NCBI GenBank assembly: GCA_026002875.1
Contig: BPGE01000001.1
Span: 310,001-374,000, forward strand
Source of the DNA: Bryobacteraceae bacterium
Lineage (GTDB): Bacteria; Acidobacteriota; Terriglobia; Bryobacterales; Bryobacteraceae
DNA: 64,000 nucleotides
Direction: 5' to 3'
Position numbers and translations under genes: made by a program. The notes under the pieces are model-generated. The model saw nothing but the letters and a program-made list of their open reading frames with translations. It was not told the DNA's origin and did no database searches. This document shows positions 46,451-55,052 of the stretch, in pieces (the stretch's first letter is position 1; each line of letters begins with the position of its first letter).

Positions 46451-47916
46451 GCCAGTACTACACGGCGACGGACCATTTCGTGCTCTTGCCGGCAATCCTG
46501 CTGGCGCTGTTCGGCTGCGCCACGCTGCTGTTCGATTTTCTGATCTTCCCGGAAGCGAAACAGCGGCGGTGGCTGCTCGTGTTTCTGGTGCTGGGCGAAG
46601 TGTTCGCCGGCGTGGCGTTCTGGCGGCAGCAGGCGTTCCTGCTCGAACACGGCGGCGAGCTGGTGGCGTTCCGCGGGGCGCTGGTGATCGACCACTACGC
46701 GCTGTTTTTCCACTGGCTGTTTCTCGCCGCGACGCTCATCACGGGGCTGATGAGCTACCGCTACCTGGAAGTGCGCGACGAGCACCACGGCGAGTATTAC
46801 GGGCTGCTGATGCTGGCGCAGACCGGGATGTATTTCCTGGCGAGCGGAACGGAGCTGGTGACGCTGTTCGTCGGGCTGGAGACGATGGCGGTCACGTTCT
46901 ACATCCTCGTCGGGTTCCTGCGGTCGGACAGGCGGTCGAACGAGGCGGCGCTGAAATACCTGATCCTCGGATCGCTGAGCACGGGATTTCTGGTGTACGG
47001 TTTTTCGGTGCTGTACGGAATTTCGGGCTCGACGCGGCTGACCGAAATCGCTGCGGCGGTGGCGGCGCGCGATGCATGGGATCCGGTGCTCGTGCTGGCC
47101 ATCGGCACGGCTGGCGCGGGGCTGCTGTTCAAGATCTCGGCCGCGCCCTTCCATATGTGGGCGCCGGACGCGTATGAGGGCGCGCCCACAATGATCACGG
47201 GGTTCCTCGCGACAGCGTCCAAGGCGGCGTCGTTCGCGCTGCTGCTACGGCTCTTCGTGGGTCCGCTTGGGCCGGCGCGCGAGAGCTGGGAGCCGCTGCT
47301 GGCGGCGGCGGCAGTGCTCTCGATGACCGTCGGCAATCTCGCGGCGGTGACGCAGACGAACACGAAGCGGCTGCTGGCCTACAGCTCGATCAGCCATGCG
47401 GGCTACATCCTGCTCGGCCTGATCGCCGGCTCGCCGACGGGACTGAAAGGCGTGCTCGTGTACCTGCTGGTCTACACGTTCATGACGCTCGGGGCGTTCC
47501 TGGTGCTGACGTCTCTGGCGCGGCAGGGCATCGCGGGCGACGACATCAACGACCTGCGCGGGCTGATGAAGCGGGCGCCGGGCCATGCGCTGTGGATGCT
47601 CGTGTTCATGGTGTCGCTGGCCGGCATTCCGCCGACCGCCGGATTCGTGGGCAAGTTTTTCATCTTCTGGGCGCTGATCGAAACCGGCCACTACACGCTG
47701 GCCGTGATCGGCGCGGTCTACGTGGTGGTGGCGATTTACTACTACTTCCGGATCGTGAAGGCGGTGTTCGTCGAGCCGGAAGAAGCCGAAGCCGGGCCGC
47801 TGACGGTGAGCTTCGGGACGCGCGTCGGGCTGGCCGTGACGGGCGTGCTGACGCTGGCGCTGGGCGTCTATCCCGAGCCCGTGCTGCGGCTGGCGCAGAT
47901 GAGCATTTCGCGGTAA
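46447..47916 (+). CDS. nuoN: NADH-quinone oxidoreductase subunit N
   Basis: A 489-residue ND2-type antiporter-like subunit. Seen are SGTELVTLFVGLETMAVTFY, FKISAAPFHMWAPDAYEGAP, LLAYSSISHAGYILLG and GIPPTAGFVGKFFIFWALIE. It overlaps nuoM by four bases, ensuring coupled translation of the two pumps. Confidence 0.95.
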   Translation: MSQYYTATDHFVLLPAILLALFGCATLLFDFLIFPEAKQRRWLLVFLVLGEVFAGVAFWRQQAFLLEHGGELVAFRGALVIDHYALFFHWLFLAATLITGLMSYRYLEVRDEHHGEYYGLLMLAQTGMYFLASGTELVTLFVGLETMAVTFYILVGFLRSDRRSNEAALKYLILGSLSTGFLVYGFSVLYGISGSTRLTEIAAAVAARDAWDPVLVLAIGTAGAGLLFKISAAPFHMWAPDAYEGAPTMITGFLATASKAASFALLLRLFVGPLGPARESWEPLLAAAAVLSMTVGNLAAVTQTNTKRLLAYSSISHAGYILLGLIAGSPTGLKGVLVYLLVYTFMTLGAFLVLTSLARQGIAGDDINDLRGLMKRAPGHALWMLVFMVSLAGIPPTAGFVGKFFIFWALIETGHYTLAVIGAVYVVVAIYYYFRIVKAVFVEPEEAEAGPLTVSFGTRVGLAVTGVLTLALGVYPEPVLRLAQMSISR

Positions 47917-47928
47917 GGAAGGCAGGCG

Positions 47929-49113
47929 ATGAGCGAGTTCTTTTCGCAGCCGTGGCTGATTCCCCTGATCGTCGGGGCCTGCATTCTGCTGCTGTCGCCG
48001 CTGGCGGTGGCGTTCACGGTGCTGATGGAGCGCAAGGTCCTGGCCGACATGCAGGCGCGGCTCGGCCCGATGCGCGTCGGGCCGCACGGGCTGCTGCAGA
48101 CGATCGCCGACGCGGTGAAGCTCCTCATGAAGGAAGACACCGTGCCCGCCGAGGCGAACCGGATCCTGTTCCGGCTGGCGCCCGTGGTGACGTTCTTCAC
48201 GGCGGCCACGACGCTGACGGTGATCCCCTTCTCGGGGCGCTTCCAGGTGACCGACACCAACGTGGCGCTGCTCGTGATCACGGCCATGTCCTCGGTCGGC
48301 ATCCTGGGCATCATCCTGGGCGGCTGGTCGTCGAACTCGCATTATTCGCTGCTCGGCGGGCTGCGCTCCGGAGCGCAGCTGATCAGCTACGAAGTGGCCC
48401 TCGGTCTGTCGCTGGTCTGCGGCGTCATGATGGCCAACACGCTGTCCATGCAGGGCATCGTGCGGGCGCAGCTCGAGCGCGGAGTGTGGTTCGCCTTCGA
48501 CAACTTCGGGCTGATGCTGATCCCGACGGTGATCTTCCTGATCTCCTCGGTGGCGGAGACCAACCGCGCGCCGTTCGACCTGCCCGAAGCGGAAAGCGAG
48601 CTCGTGGCCGGGTTCCATACCGAATACAGCGGCTTCCGTTGGGGCGTGTACATGCTGTCGGAATACATCAGCATGTTCGCCATCGGGAGCGTTCTGGTGA
48701 CCCTGTTCTTCGGCGGCTGGCTGCGCCCGTTCCCGAACGTGGCGGCGCTGGAGATTCCGTTCAACTACGGCGCGCCGCTGCTCGTGTTCGGCGGCTTCGG
48801 GCTGCTGTGCTTTTCTCTGATGCGCAGGCAGCCGATCCGGGGCTACGCGCTCGGGCTGGCCGCAGTGGGGGCGCTGCTCTGGCTGGTGGCGCTCGCGTTC
48901 CTGATACCGGCCTTCAACCGCGAAGCGGCGCCGGTGTTCTGGTGGATGATCAAGCTGGTGGCGGTGCTGTACCTGTTCATCTGGCTGCGCGGCACGTTCC
49001 CGCGCTACCGCTACGACCAGCTGATGAACATCGGCTGGAAGGTGCTGATCCCGACCTCGCTCGGCGCGATTCTTCTGAACGCAGTTGTCGGCATGGCCCG
49101 CGCCGGCCGTTGA
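47929..49113 (+). CDS. nuoH: NADH-quinone oxidoreductase subunit H
   Basis: A 394-residue ND1-type membrane subunit that lines the quinone chamber. Seen are VLMERKVLADMQARLGPMRV, GPHGLLQTIADAVKLLMKED, AETNRAPFDLPEAESELVAG and FHTEYSGFRWGVYMLSEY. It is placed after nuoN instead of between G and I, so it appears to have moved within the operon. GGAAGG precedes its ATG. A hairpin containing its stop codon in the loop closes the operon. Confidence 0.96.
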   Translation: MSEFFSQPWLIPLIVGACILLLSPLAVAFTVLMERKVLADMQARLGPMRVGPHGLLQTIADAVKLLMKEDTVPAEANRILFRLAPVVTFFTAATTLTVIPFSGRFQVTDTNVALLVITAMSSVGILGIILGGWSSNSHYSLLGGLRSGAQLISYEVALGLSLVCGVMMANTLSMQGIVRAQLERGVWFAFDNFGLMLIPTVIFLISSVAETNRAPFDLPEAESELVAGFHTEYSGFRWGVYMLSEYISMFAIGSVLVTLFFGGWLRPFPNVAALEIPFNYGAPLLVFGGFGLLCFSLMRRQPIRGYALGLAAVGALLWLVALAFLIPAFNREAAPVFWWMIKLVAVLYLFIWLRGTFPRYRYDQLMNIGWKVLIPTSLGAILLNAVVGMARAGR

Positions 49114-49125
49114 GACGGCCGGGCG
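49100..49125 (+). terminator. Hairpin spanning the nuoH stop codon
   Basis: GGCCGT (49105-49110) pairs with ACGGCC (49115-49120) around the loop TGAG that contains the nuoH TGA. Two more G-C pairs and, past one bulged base, three further pairs extend the stem. No T-run follows. It may mark the 3' end of the nuo transcript and sits before the convergent DinB-like gene. Confidence 0.4.
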
Positions 49126-49174
49126 CGCCGCGTTCAACCCCGCAATAGAAAAAGCGAGGGTTGTTTCGGCAGTG

Positions 49175-49636
49175 TCATGGCTGCGCCAGACCGGCGCGGA
49201 TGTGGTTCAGGTGCTTCTCGCCGTGGGCGGCGTACGTCTCGAGCAGGCGCTCCAGTGTCACGGCGCCGTATTCCGGGTGGTAGCCCTTGCGCGTCCAGGC
49301 GTCCTCGGGCACGGACCGGAAGAACGCGGCCCAGCGGGCGTGCAGCCCGTCGAGGATGGCGAGCGAGGGCTCGATGGGACCGTGCGAGGCATCCGGCAGG
49401 GCGGCCCAGGCGTTCTGGTCGTAAGGCTTCAGCGGCGGGTCGTTTTCCAGCAGGATGAAGCGGCAGCGGATGTAAGCGTGCATGTGGGAGTCGGCGAGGT
49501 GGTGAATGACCTGCCGGGAAGTCCAGCCGCCGGGGCGGTAGGGGCGGTCGAGCTGTTCGGCTGAAGCGCCGGCGACGAGGCGGCGCAGCTCGCCCGGGAA
49601 GGCCTCGATTTTCGCGATGAGTTCAGAGCGGGTCAT
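49175..49636 (-). CDS. DinB/YfiT-like putative metal-dependent hydrolase or thiol transferase
   Basis: A 153-residue four-helix-bundle protein of the DinB superfamily. Metal-ligand histidines are seen in RQVIHHLADSHMHAYIR and in the C-terminal YAAHGEKHLNHI, and LKPYDQNAWAALPDA matches the YfiT-type subgroup, whose members transfer low-molecular-weight thiols. ATG 49636 follows AGGAGGG by 7 bases. It stands alone, convergent with nuoH. The cofactor thiol is unknown in this lineage. Confidence 0.85.
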   Translation of the reverse strand: MTRSELIAKIEAFPGELRRLVAGASAEQLDRPYRPGGWTSRQVIHHLADSHMHAYIRCRFILLENDPPLKPYDQNAWAALPDASHGPIEPSLAILDGLHARWAAFFRSVPEDAWTRKGYHPEYGAVTLERLLETYAAHGEKHLNHIRAGLAQP

Positions 49637-49749
49637 GAGAATCCCTCCTACTGCTGGGATCAGGTCAGGCTTCCCATTCTGCCAGAACACGGCGGCGCGC
49701 GGTGACCGGAGTCACTGAGGCCTCTTCGCACGCCCGGCATGCTGGAGTC

Positions 49750-50796
49750 ATGACGGCCGCAGCGCCCGTTGTCCGGCGGGAGAGGAAAACGCACCGCAGG
49801 CGGACGGAGAGAGACCGTTCGCAGCAGATCCGGTTTGCCGTGCAGGCCGCATTCCTGCTGCTGAACGTGTGGATCGGCGTGGAGTTCTACCTGTGGGTGA
49901 GAGCCTATGAGACCGGCGGCATTGCGGTTGTCTCGCGCCCGCCCGGTGTCGAGGGCTGGCTCCCGATCGCCGGGATGATGAACACGAAGTACTTCTTCGA
50001 GACGGGCCGCATTCCGGCGATTCACCCGGCGGCGATGGTGCTGTTCATGACCTTCACGGGCCTGTCGCTGCTGCTGCGGAAATCGTTCTGCGGCTGGCTG
50101 TGCCCGGTGGGAACGGTTTCGGAGTATTTGTGGAAGCTTGGCCGGGACACGTTCCGGCGGAACTTCTTCCTGCCGCGATGGCTCGACATCGGACTGCGGA
50201 GCCTGAAGTACGTGCTGCTGGGGCTGTTCGTGTACGCGGTGGGCACGATGTCCGCCGAGGCGATCCGCCAGTTCCTGGCTTCGCCATACGGCATTGTGGC
50301 GGACGTGAAGATGCTGAACTTCTTCCGCTACCTTGGCGTGACGGCGGCGGTCGTGCTTGCGATTCTGGTTGTCGCCTCGATCTTCGTGCAGAACTTCTGG
50401 TGCCGCTATCTGTGCCCGTACGGCGCGCTGATGGGGCTGGCGGCGCTGCTGAGTCCGCTGCGGATCCGACGGAATCCCGCAACGTGCATCGACTGCGCGA
50501 AGTGCGCGAAGGCGTGCCCGGAGCGGCTGCCGGTGGACAGGCTCGTGCAAATCCGTTCGGCCGAGTGCATCGGGTGTCTGGAATGCGTGGCCGTGTGCCC
50601 TGTGGAGAACACGCTGGACATGCACGTGGCTGGAGTGAAGCGCCGCGTGCCGGCGTGGGCGATGGCGGCGGCGATCGCGGCGATTTTCTGCGGAGCGACC
50701 GGTTGGGCGATGTGGGCGGGGCACTGGCAGACGCATGTGCCCGAGGATGTCTACCGCGAGCTGATCCCGCGGGCGCACGAGTTCAGCCATCCGTAA
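49750..50796 (+). CDS. Membrane-bound polyferredoxin (NapH/CcoG-like)
   Basis: A 348-residue inner-membrane iron-sulfur protein. There are about five membrane helices. Two CxxxCP motifs follow helices (CGWLCPVGTVSEYL, CRYLCPYGALMGL), and two [4Fe-4S] ferredoxin motifs follow (CIDCAKCAKACPE, CIGCLECVAVCPVE). This layout is that of NapH/RdxA-type electron-transfer proteins. No napG, fixG-associated or oxidase genes flank it, so the donor and acceptor are unknown. ATG 49750 is chosen as the nearest start with GGAG upstream; an upstream in-frame start at 49702 would add 16 residues. Confidence 0.85.
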   Translation: MTAAAPVVRRERKTHRRRTERDRSQQIRFAVQAAFLLLNVWIGVEFYLWVRAYETGGIAVVSRPPGVEGWLPIAGMMNTKYFFETGRIPAIHPAAMVLFMTFTGLSLLLRKSFCGWLCPVGTVSEYLWKLGRDTFRRNFFLPRWLDIGLRSLKYVLLGLFVYAVGTMSAEAIRQFLASPYGIVADVKMLNFFRYLGVTAAVVLAILVVASIFVQNFWCRYLCPYGALMGLAALLSPLRIRRNPATCIDCAKCAKACPERLPVDRLVQIRSAECIGCLECVAVCPVENTLDMHVAGVKRRVPAWAMAAAIAAIFCGATGWAMWAGHWQTHVPEDVYRELIPRAHEFSHP

Positions 50797-50820
50797 GGCC
50801 GGGCGCAGCGCTGCGGGACG

Positions 50821-51540
50821 TCAGGCCCAGCCGGCCGTGAGCGGGAGATGTTTCTTCCGGGCGGCGAGCAGCGGCTCGTTGAAGAAATCGATGACGGGCT
50901 TCATGAGGCGGAAGCGGAGGACGATTTCCGGCAGAAGCCGGCGCGTCGTGGCGAGTTCGGCGGGGAGCTCCTTCCAGAAGTACCAGTGCCTGAACTTGAT
51001 CCACTCGATCGCGGGATGATCAGGCGGGAAACCTTTCGGCGGGCGGGAGAGGCGGTCTCCGGTGAGAGGACCCATGGCGGCGAGGAGCTTTTTCTCGCGG
51101 GCGGCGGCGTCGAAGCGCTCGTGATGTTCGAGAATGTGAAGCCGGATGAGGCGCAGGTTTTCGGGTGTCGGCATATAGACGCCGCCGGCGATGCCGACGT
51201 GGCGGTGGGAGATTTCGAAATAGTAGCCGCCGGCGACATGACGGCCGAGATCCGAGCGGAAGAAAGAAGCGGCGATGTGGGTCTTGTAGGGCGTCTTGTC
51301 GGAGGTGAAGCGCGTATCGCGGTAGATGCGGTAGATGGCGCGCTCAGGCAGGGTGACCGCTTCCGGAGCGAACGCCGCGAGTGCGGCGTCGATGGCGGCC
51401 ACGAGCTCTTCCATGGGGGCGCGGACGGTTTCGAGGAACGTCTGCTTGCGCTGCTCGAACCATTCGCGGCGGTTGTTGCGCTCAAGCTGCCGGAAGAATT
51501 TCAGCGCCTCCGGCGGGAAACCGGCAAAGCTGGCAGGCAT
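50821..51540 (-). CDS. DUF2461 family protein
   Basis: A 239-residue soluble protein of DUF2461. It opens with FPPEALKFFRQLERNNRREW and has the conserved RIYRDTRFTSDKTPYKTH and GGYYFEISHRHVGIAGGVYM. Function of the family is unknown. ATG 51540 is chosen because the family N-terminus starts there; the longer upstream sequence overlaps the divergent murB. The two genes share a 28-base divergent gap. Confidence 0.88.
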   Translation of the reverse strand: MPASFAGFPPEALKFFRQLERNNRREWFEQRKQTFLETVRAPMEELVAAIDAALAAFAPEAVTLPERAIYRIYRDTRFTSDKTPYKTHIAASFFRSDLGRHVAGGYYFEISHRHVGIAGGVYMPTPENLRLIRLHILEHHERFDAAAREKKLLAAMGPLTGDRLSRPPKGFPPDHPAIEWIKFRHWYFWKELPAELATTRRLLPEIVLRFRLMKPVIDFFNEPLLAARKKHLPLTAGWA

Positions 51541-51568
51541 GGCGAAGAGTCCCCTACAATTGAGAGCG

Positions 51569-52561
51569 ATGACGGGTCTGGAAGAGGCGCAGCAGCGCCT
51601 CGCCGAAATCCCACTGTTACAGGTTACTCTGAACGAGCCGCTGTGGCGGCACACGCGGTTCGGGCTGGGCGGGCCGGCGGCGGTGTTCGCCTGCACGCAC
51701 GACGAAGCGGCGTTTGTCGAGGCCGTGCGCACCGTGCGGGGCAGCGGCGCGCCATGGGTGGTCATCGGGATGGGGACGAACCTGATCGTGTCCGACGATG
51801 GATTCCCGGGCGCCGTGCTGCGCTACGACGGCTCGCAGATCCGGGTGGAAGGCCGCTGCGTCCGGGCGGAAGCCGGAGCGGCGCTGCAATCGCTGGTCGA
51901 CGCGACGATCGAGGCAGGTCTGCAGGGCTATGAGCCGATGACAGGGATTCCCGGCAATGTGGGCGCGGCCATTTACGGGAATGCGGGCGCGTACGGAGCT
52001 TCGATTTCGGACCGGATCGTGCGCGTGCGGTATTTCGACGGCGCGGCCATCCGGGAAACGGACCACGCAGGCTGCGGGTTCCGCTACCGGGAAAGCGAGT
52101 TCAAGCGGCGGCGGCTCAAGGGGGAGCCGTGGCTGATCCTTTCGGCGGAATTCGCATTCCCCTGGGGCGACGCGGCGGAAATGCGGTCCAGAGCCGGGGA
52201 AATTCTGGCCATCCGGAACCGGAAATATCCGCCGGAAATGAAATGCGCCGGCAGTATTTTCAAAAATCTCCTCTGGGAAAATCTTCCGGAACGGGCGCGC
52301 GCGGCGGCGCCGGCGGAGGTGATCAAGGGCGGCAAGGTGCCCGCGGCGTGGTTTCTGGACCGGGCGGGAGCGAAGGGGCTGGCGGCGGGCGGCATCCGCG
52401 TTTCCGCCGATCACGCCAACACTCTGTATAATGCGGGCGGCGGCACGGCGGCTGAGTTCCTGTCGCTTGTGGCTGAGCTGAAAAGGCGGGTGCGGGAGCA
52501 GTTCGGCATCGAGCTCGAAGAAGAAGTGCAGTACATCGGGTTCGGGGAGGTGACGCGATGA
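51569..52561 (+). CDS. murB: UDP-N-acetylenolpyruvoylglucosamine reductase
   Basis: A 330-residue FAD enzyme that reduces UDP-GlcNAc-enolpyruvate to UDP-MurNAc, the second committed step of peptidoglycan synthesis. FAD-binding motifs WVVIGMGTNLIVSDDGFPG and GIPGNVGAAIYGNAGAYG are clear, as are FRYRESEFK and the catalytic-Ser loop CAGSIFKNL. ATG 51569 is chosen because the protein's first helix starts there. The stop overlaps the next gene's ATG, so the two are coupled. Confidence 0.93.
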   Translation: MTGLEEAQQRLAEIPLLQVTLNEPLWRHTRFGLGGPAAVFACTHDEAAFVEAVRTVRGSGAPWVVIGMGTNLIVSDDGFPGAVLRYDGSQIRVEGRCVRAEAGAALQSLVDATIEAGLQGYEPMTGIPGNVGAAIYGNAGAYGASISDRIVRVRYFDGAAIRETDHAGCGFRYRESEFKRRRLKGEPWLILSAEFAFPWGDAAEMRSRAGEILAIRNRKYPPEMKCAGSIFKNLLWENLPERARAAAPAEVIKGGKVPAAWFLDRAGAKGLAAGGIRVSADHANTLYNAGGGTAAEFLSLVAELKRRVREQFGIELEEEVQYIGFGEVTR

Positions 52562-53568
52562 AGAGGATCGCGCTGTTGGCGGCTTCGGGATTGCTCGCAC
52601 TCGGCCAGGCGCCGCTGAAGAAGGGCAGCCCGCTCGACGCGCTGCCCCCGGACACGGAGATCCTGACGCATTTCGGCGAACGCGCGGACTTTTCTCCGGA
52701 CAACCGGCGGGTGGCGTTCATGGCGAAAAGCTTTGGAGATGCGTTCGTCATCGATCTGGGGACGCGCGTGATCCGCTGCCTGACATGCAGCGTGCCGGGC
52801 GCGGCGTTTCTGCGCGTGATGCATCTGGCCAACGGCGACTATCTGCTGATCGGACCTGAGCGGTTCACCGACATCCGCACCAGCCGGCACCGGGACAACG
52901 AACTGTGGCTGCTGCGGAATCAGCCGGGAGCGAAGCCCGTGCGGCTGGGGCAGAAGATGAGCGAGGGCGCGGCGGTGTCGAAACGGGCTCTGCGGATCGC
53001 GTTCGCGGAAACCGCCGGGCAGAATCCGGAACTCGCGCCGCGGCGGTCGCGGATCTGGGTGGCGGATGTGGACGTGGAGAAGGCGGAACTGAAGAACCGG
53101 CGCGTGGTGGTGGAGAGCCCGGACGACAGTTGCACGCTGGAAGCCCAGGATTTTTTCGACAGCGACCGGAAGCTCACGTATACCTGCTACGAGCGGGGCG
53201 GGGGAGCGTCCGTGTGGACGCTGGACCTGGAAACAGGACGGCGGGTGAATCAGACGGAAGCGATCGGGAGCTACAACGAAGTGGAGGGCATCTTTCCGGA
53301 TGGCCTGCATACTTGCGTGGAGAGCGACCGGCAAGCCGTGCTGCGGGGCAGGACGGAGAAATTCCGGGACATCGACATCTGGAAGCTCAGGCTGGACGGA
53401 ACCGGAAAGAGCTTTGAGCGGCTGACTTTTTTCAATGATTACGAGGGATGGAAAGCATCCAATCCGGTGGTGAGCACGGACGGGCGGCTCATGGCGTTTC
53501 AGGCGGCGAAGACGGCTGACGAGGCGGGAGTGGGCTACGGAATCCTGCTGAAGCGGCTGGGGAAGTGA
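52558..53568 (+). CDS. Exported TolB-like beta-propeller protein
   Basis: A 336-residue protein with a short signal peptide (IALLAASGLLALGQA) and PD40/WD40-like propeller blades, for example ADFSPDNRRVAFMAK, RALRIAFAETAG, SDRKLTYTCYERG and VSTDGRLMAFQAAK. It probably resides in the periplasm. The ATGA overlap with murB and 4-base spacing to the next gene place it in one operon with both. Propellers of this kind mainly bind proteins or carbohydrates; no active site is visible. Confidence 0.75.
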   Translation: MKRIALLAASGLLALGQAPLKKGSPLDALPPDTEILTHFGERADFSPDNRRVAFMAKSFGDAFVIDLGTRVIRCLTCSVPGAAFLRVMHLANGDYLLIGPERFTDIRTSRHRDNELWLLRNQPGAKPVRLGQKMSEGAAVSKRALRIAFAETAGQNPELAPRRSRIWVADVDVEKAELKNRRVVVESPDDSCTLEAQDFFDSDRKLTYTCYERGGGASVWTLDLETGRRVNQTEAIGSYNEVEGIFPDGLHTCVESDRQAVLRGRTEKFRDIDIWKLRLDGTGKSFERLTFFNDYEGWKASNPVVSTDGRLMAFQAAKTADEAGVGYGILLKRLGK

Positions 53569-53572
53569 CGGG

Positions 53573-54070
53573 ATGGCTGTCGCCGGGAGGAAAGTGGTTG
53601 CCGCGATCCTGGCGCTCGTGGCCGGGGTGACGCTGCTGTTCATCGGACTGACGCTCGCGAATCTCGACAAGATCCGGACGTCCGTGGCCGTCAGGCGCTC
53701 CTCGCGGCCGATTCTGAAAACTCCGGCGGGCGAGATGGTGATCGTGCCGGAGGGAGAATTCCAGGTTCCATCGTGGGAAAAGCCGGCGAAGTTGCCTGCA
53801 TTTTACATCGATAAGGAGCCGGTCTCGCAGGAGGCGTACGCGCGTTTCGCAGGCGAGACCGGACGCAGCCTGCGCGCAGTTTCTCCGGAAGACGAGAAGG
53901 CATTCTGCGAGTGGGCGGGCAAGCGGCTGCCCACAGCCGACGAGCTGGCGAAGGCGGGGCGCGGGGCGACTCCGGAGAATGACGTGAGCATCTATGGCGT
54001 GACGGGGCTGGCGCGGGGCGGGCGGTTCCGTTGCGCGCTGGACGCGTCCGAAGCCCGGAAATTCCGGTGA
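53573..54070 (+). CDS. Compact, membrane-anchored FGE-sulfatase-like protein
   Basis: A 165-residue protein with one N-terminal membrane helix (VVAAILALVAGVTLLFIGLTLA) and a shortened formylglycine-generating-enzyme/SUMF1-like fold. MVIVPEGEF, FYIDKEPVSQEAYARFAGE, FCEWAGKRLPTADELAKAG and the final GGRFRCAL are the edges of the family domain, but the central 80 or more residues, which in real FGE hold the catalytic Cys pair and substrate groove, are missing. It is therefore unlikely to make formylglycine and may be a structural or binding variant. It lies 4 bases after the propeller gene. Confidence 0.75.
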   Translation: MAVAGRKVVAAILALVAGVTLLFIGLTLANLDKIRTSVAVRRSSRPILKTPAGEMVIVPEGEFQVPSWEKPAKLPAFYIDKEPVSQEAYARFAGETGRSLRAVSPEDEKAFCEWAGKRLPTADELAKAGRGATPENDVSIYGVTGLARGGRFRCALDASEARKFR

Positions 54071-54083
54071 TGGCGCCAGGACG

Positions 54084-55052
54084 TCAGCGCGTGTCGTCTT
54101 CCGGGATGTAATAGCCGTTTCTCGAGCGGATCTGGTAGCGCCGGGCTTCCTGCGGCGGGCGGGCGAGTCCGACGGAAAGGCTGCGGAACGATCCGGGAGG
54201 CGCGGGAGACGGGCGGATGGTGAGGTTGTACCGGCTGCGGATGCGCTCGATGAGTTCATGAAGGCGGCGGCCGGCGTCGCGCGCGCGCATCACCTCGCCG
54301 CCGGTCGACTCGGAGATCCGGAAGATGTTGGCCGGCGTGAAGTCCGGGTTGACATCGGCGCCGCGCGGCGTTTCCGGCGGGCGGACGTTTTCGGGAACGA
54401 TGGCGTTGACGACGGCGTTGACGCGGGAGAGCGCACGGATCACCGTTTCGTCCGGCAGTTGATAATGCACGCCGCCGTTGTCCGTGAGGACGATGAGGGC
54501 GCGGCGCCCGGAGAAGGGCGGGAGCTTTTCGAGATAGGCTGCAGCTTGCAGCAAGGCGTCGTTGAGCGAGGTGCCGGCGCCGAGCCCCGATTCGACAGCG
54601 GCTTCCCGCAGGGCGCGCGCGGCGAGCTGTTTTTCGGGCGTGAGCTCCTGGTGGAGGCGGGCGCGGCGGGCGAAGAAGAAGACGGCCACTTCGTCCTGCG
54701 GAGACAGTTGCGCGAGAGCCTGCGCGCCGGTTTCGGCAGCCTGCCGCAACATTCTGCCCATGCTGCCGGAGACGTCGAGCAGAAGCAGAACCTGGAGCGG
54801 GGCGGCCGTGTGCGAGAACGACTCGACGGGTTTCGGAACGCCGTCTTCGCGGACGATGAAGTCCTCGGCGCGCAGTCCGGTGACCGGCGAGCCATTCAGC
54901 GTGACGAGCACGTCCACGCTGACCAGCGCCGCCGTGGAGCGGAACGTCGGCGGCTCCTCCTGCGGAGGAGTTTGCGCGGAGAGGGCGCCGGCGGCGAGGA
55001 TGAGAAGCAGCAGGGCCGTTTCCGGACGGAGACGGGCCGCGGCAGGGCTCAT
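54084..55052 (-). CDS. VWFA-related protein of the acidobacterial type
   Basis: A 322-residue exported protein. The signal peptide ends near residue 26 (AAGALSAQ). It has an N-terminal beta domain (TLNGSPVTGLRAEDFIVRED) and a von Willebrand A domain with MIDAS motif DVSGS at 93-97 and TDNGG later. The order matches the lineage-specific acidobacterial VWFA family, of unknown function, presumed to bind proteins at the cell surface or in the periplasm. ATG 55052 is used; GTG 55073 is an alternative that would overlap selB by more than 20 bases. Its start codon shares bases with that of the divergent selB. Confidence 0.85.
   Translation of the reverse strand: MSPAAARLRPETALLLLILAAGALSAQTPPQEEPPTFRSTAALVSVDVLVTLNGSPVTGLRAEDFIVREDGVPKPVESFSHTAAPLQVLLLLDVSGSMGRMLRQAAETGAQALAQLSPQDEVAVFFFARRARLHQELTPEKQLAARALREAAVESGLGAGTSLNDALLQAAAYLEKLPPFSGRRALIVLTDNGGVHYQLPDETVIRALSRVNAVVNAIVPENVRPPETPRGADVNPDFTPANIFRISESTGGEVMRARDAGRRLHELIERIRSRYNLTIRPSPAPPGSFRSLSVGLARPPQEARRYQIRSRNGYYIPEDDTR

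Noticed and set aside
42737-46495. A 1252-codon open frame antisense to nuoK-nuoM
   Set aside because: It lies opposite highly conserved nuo genes and has His/Arg/Gln-rich composition without domains; it is a shadow of high-GC codon use.
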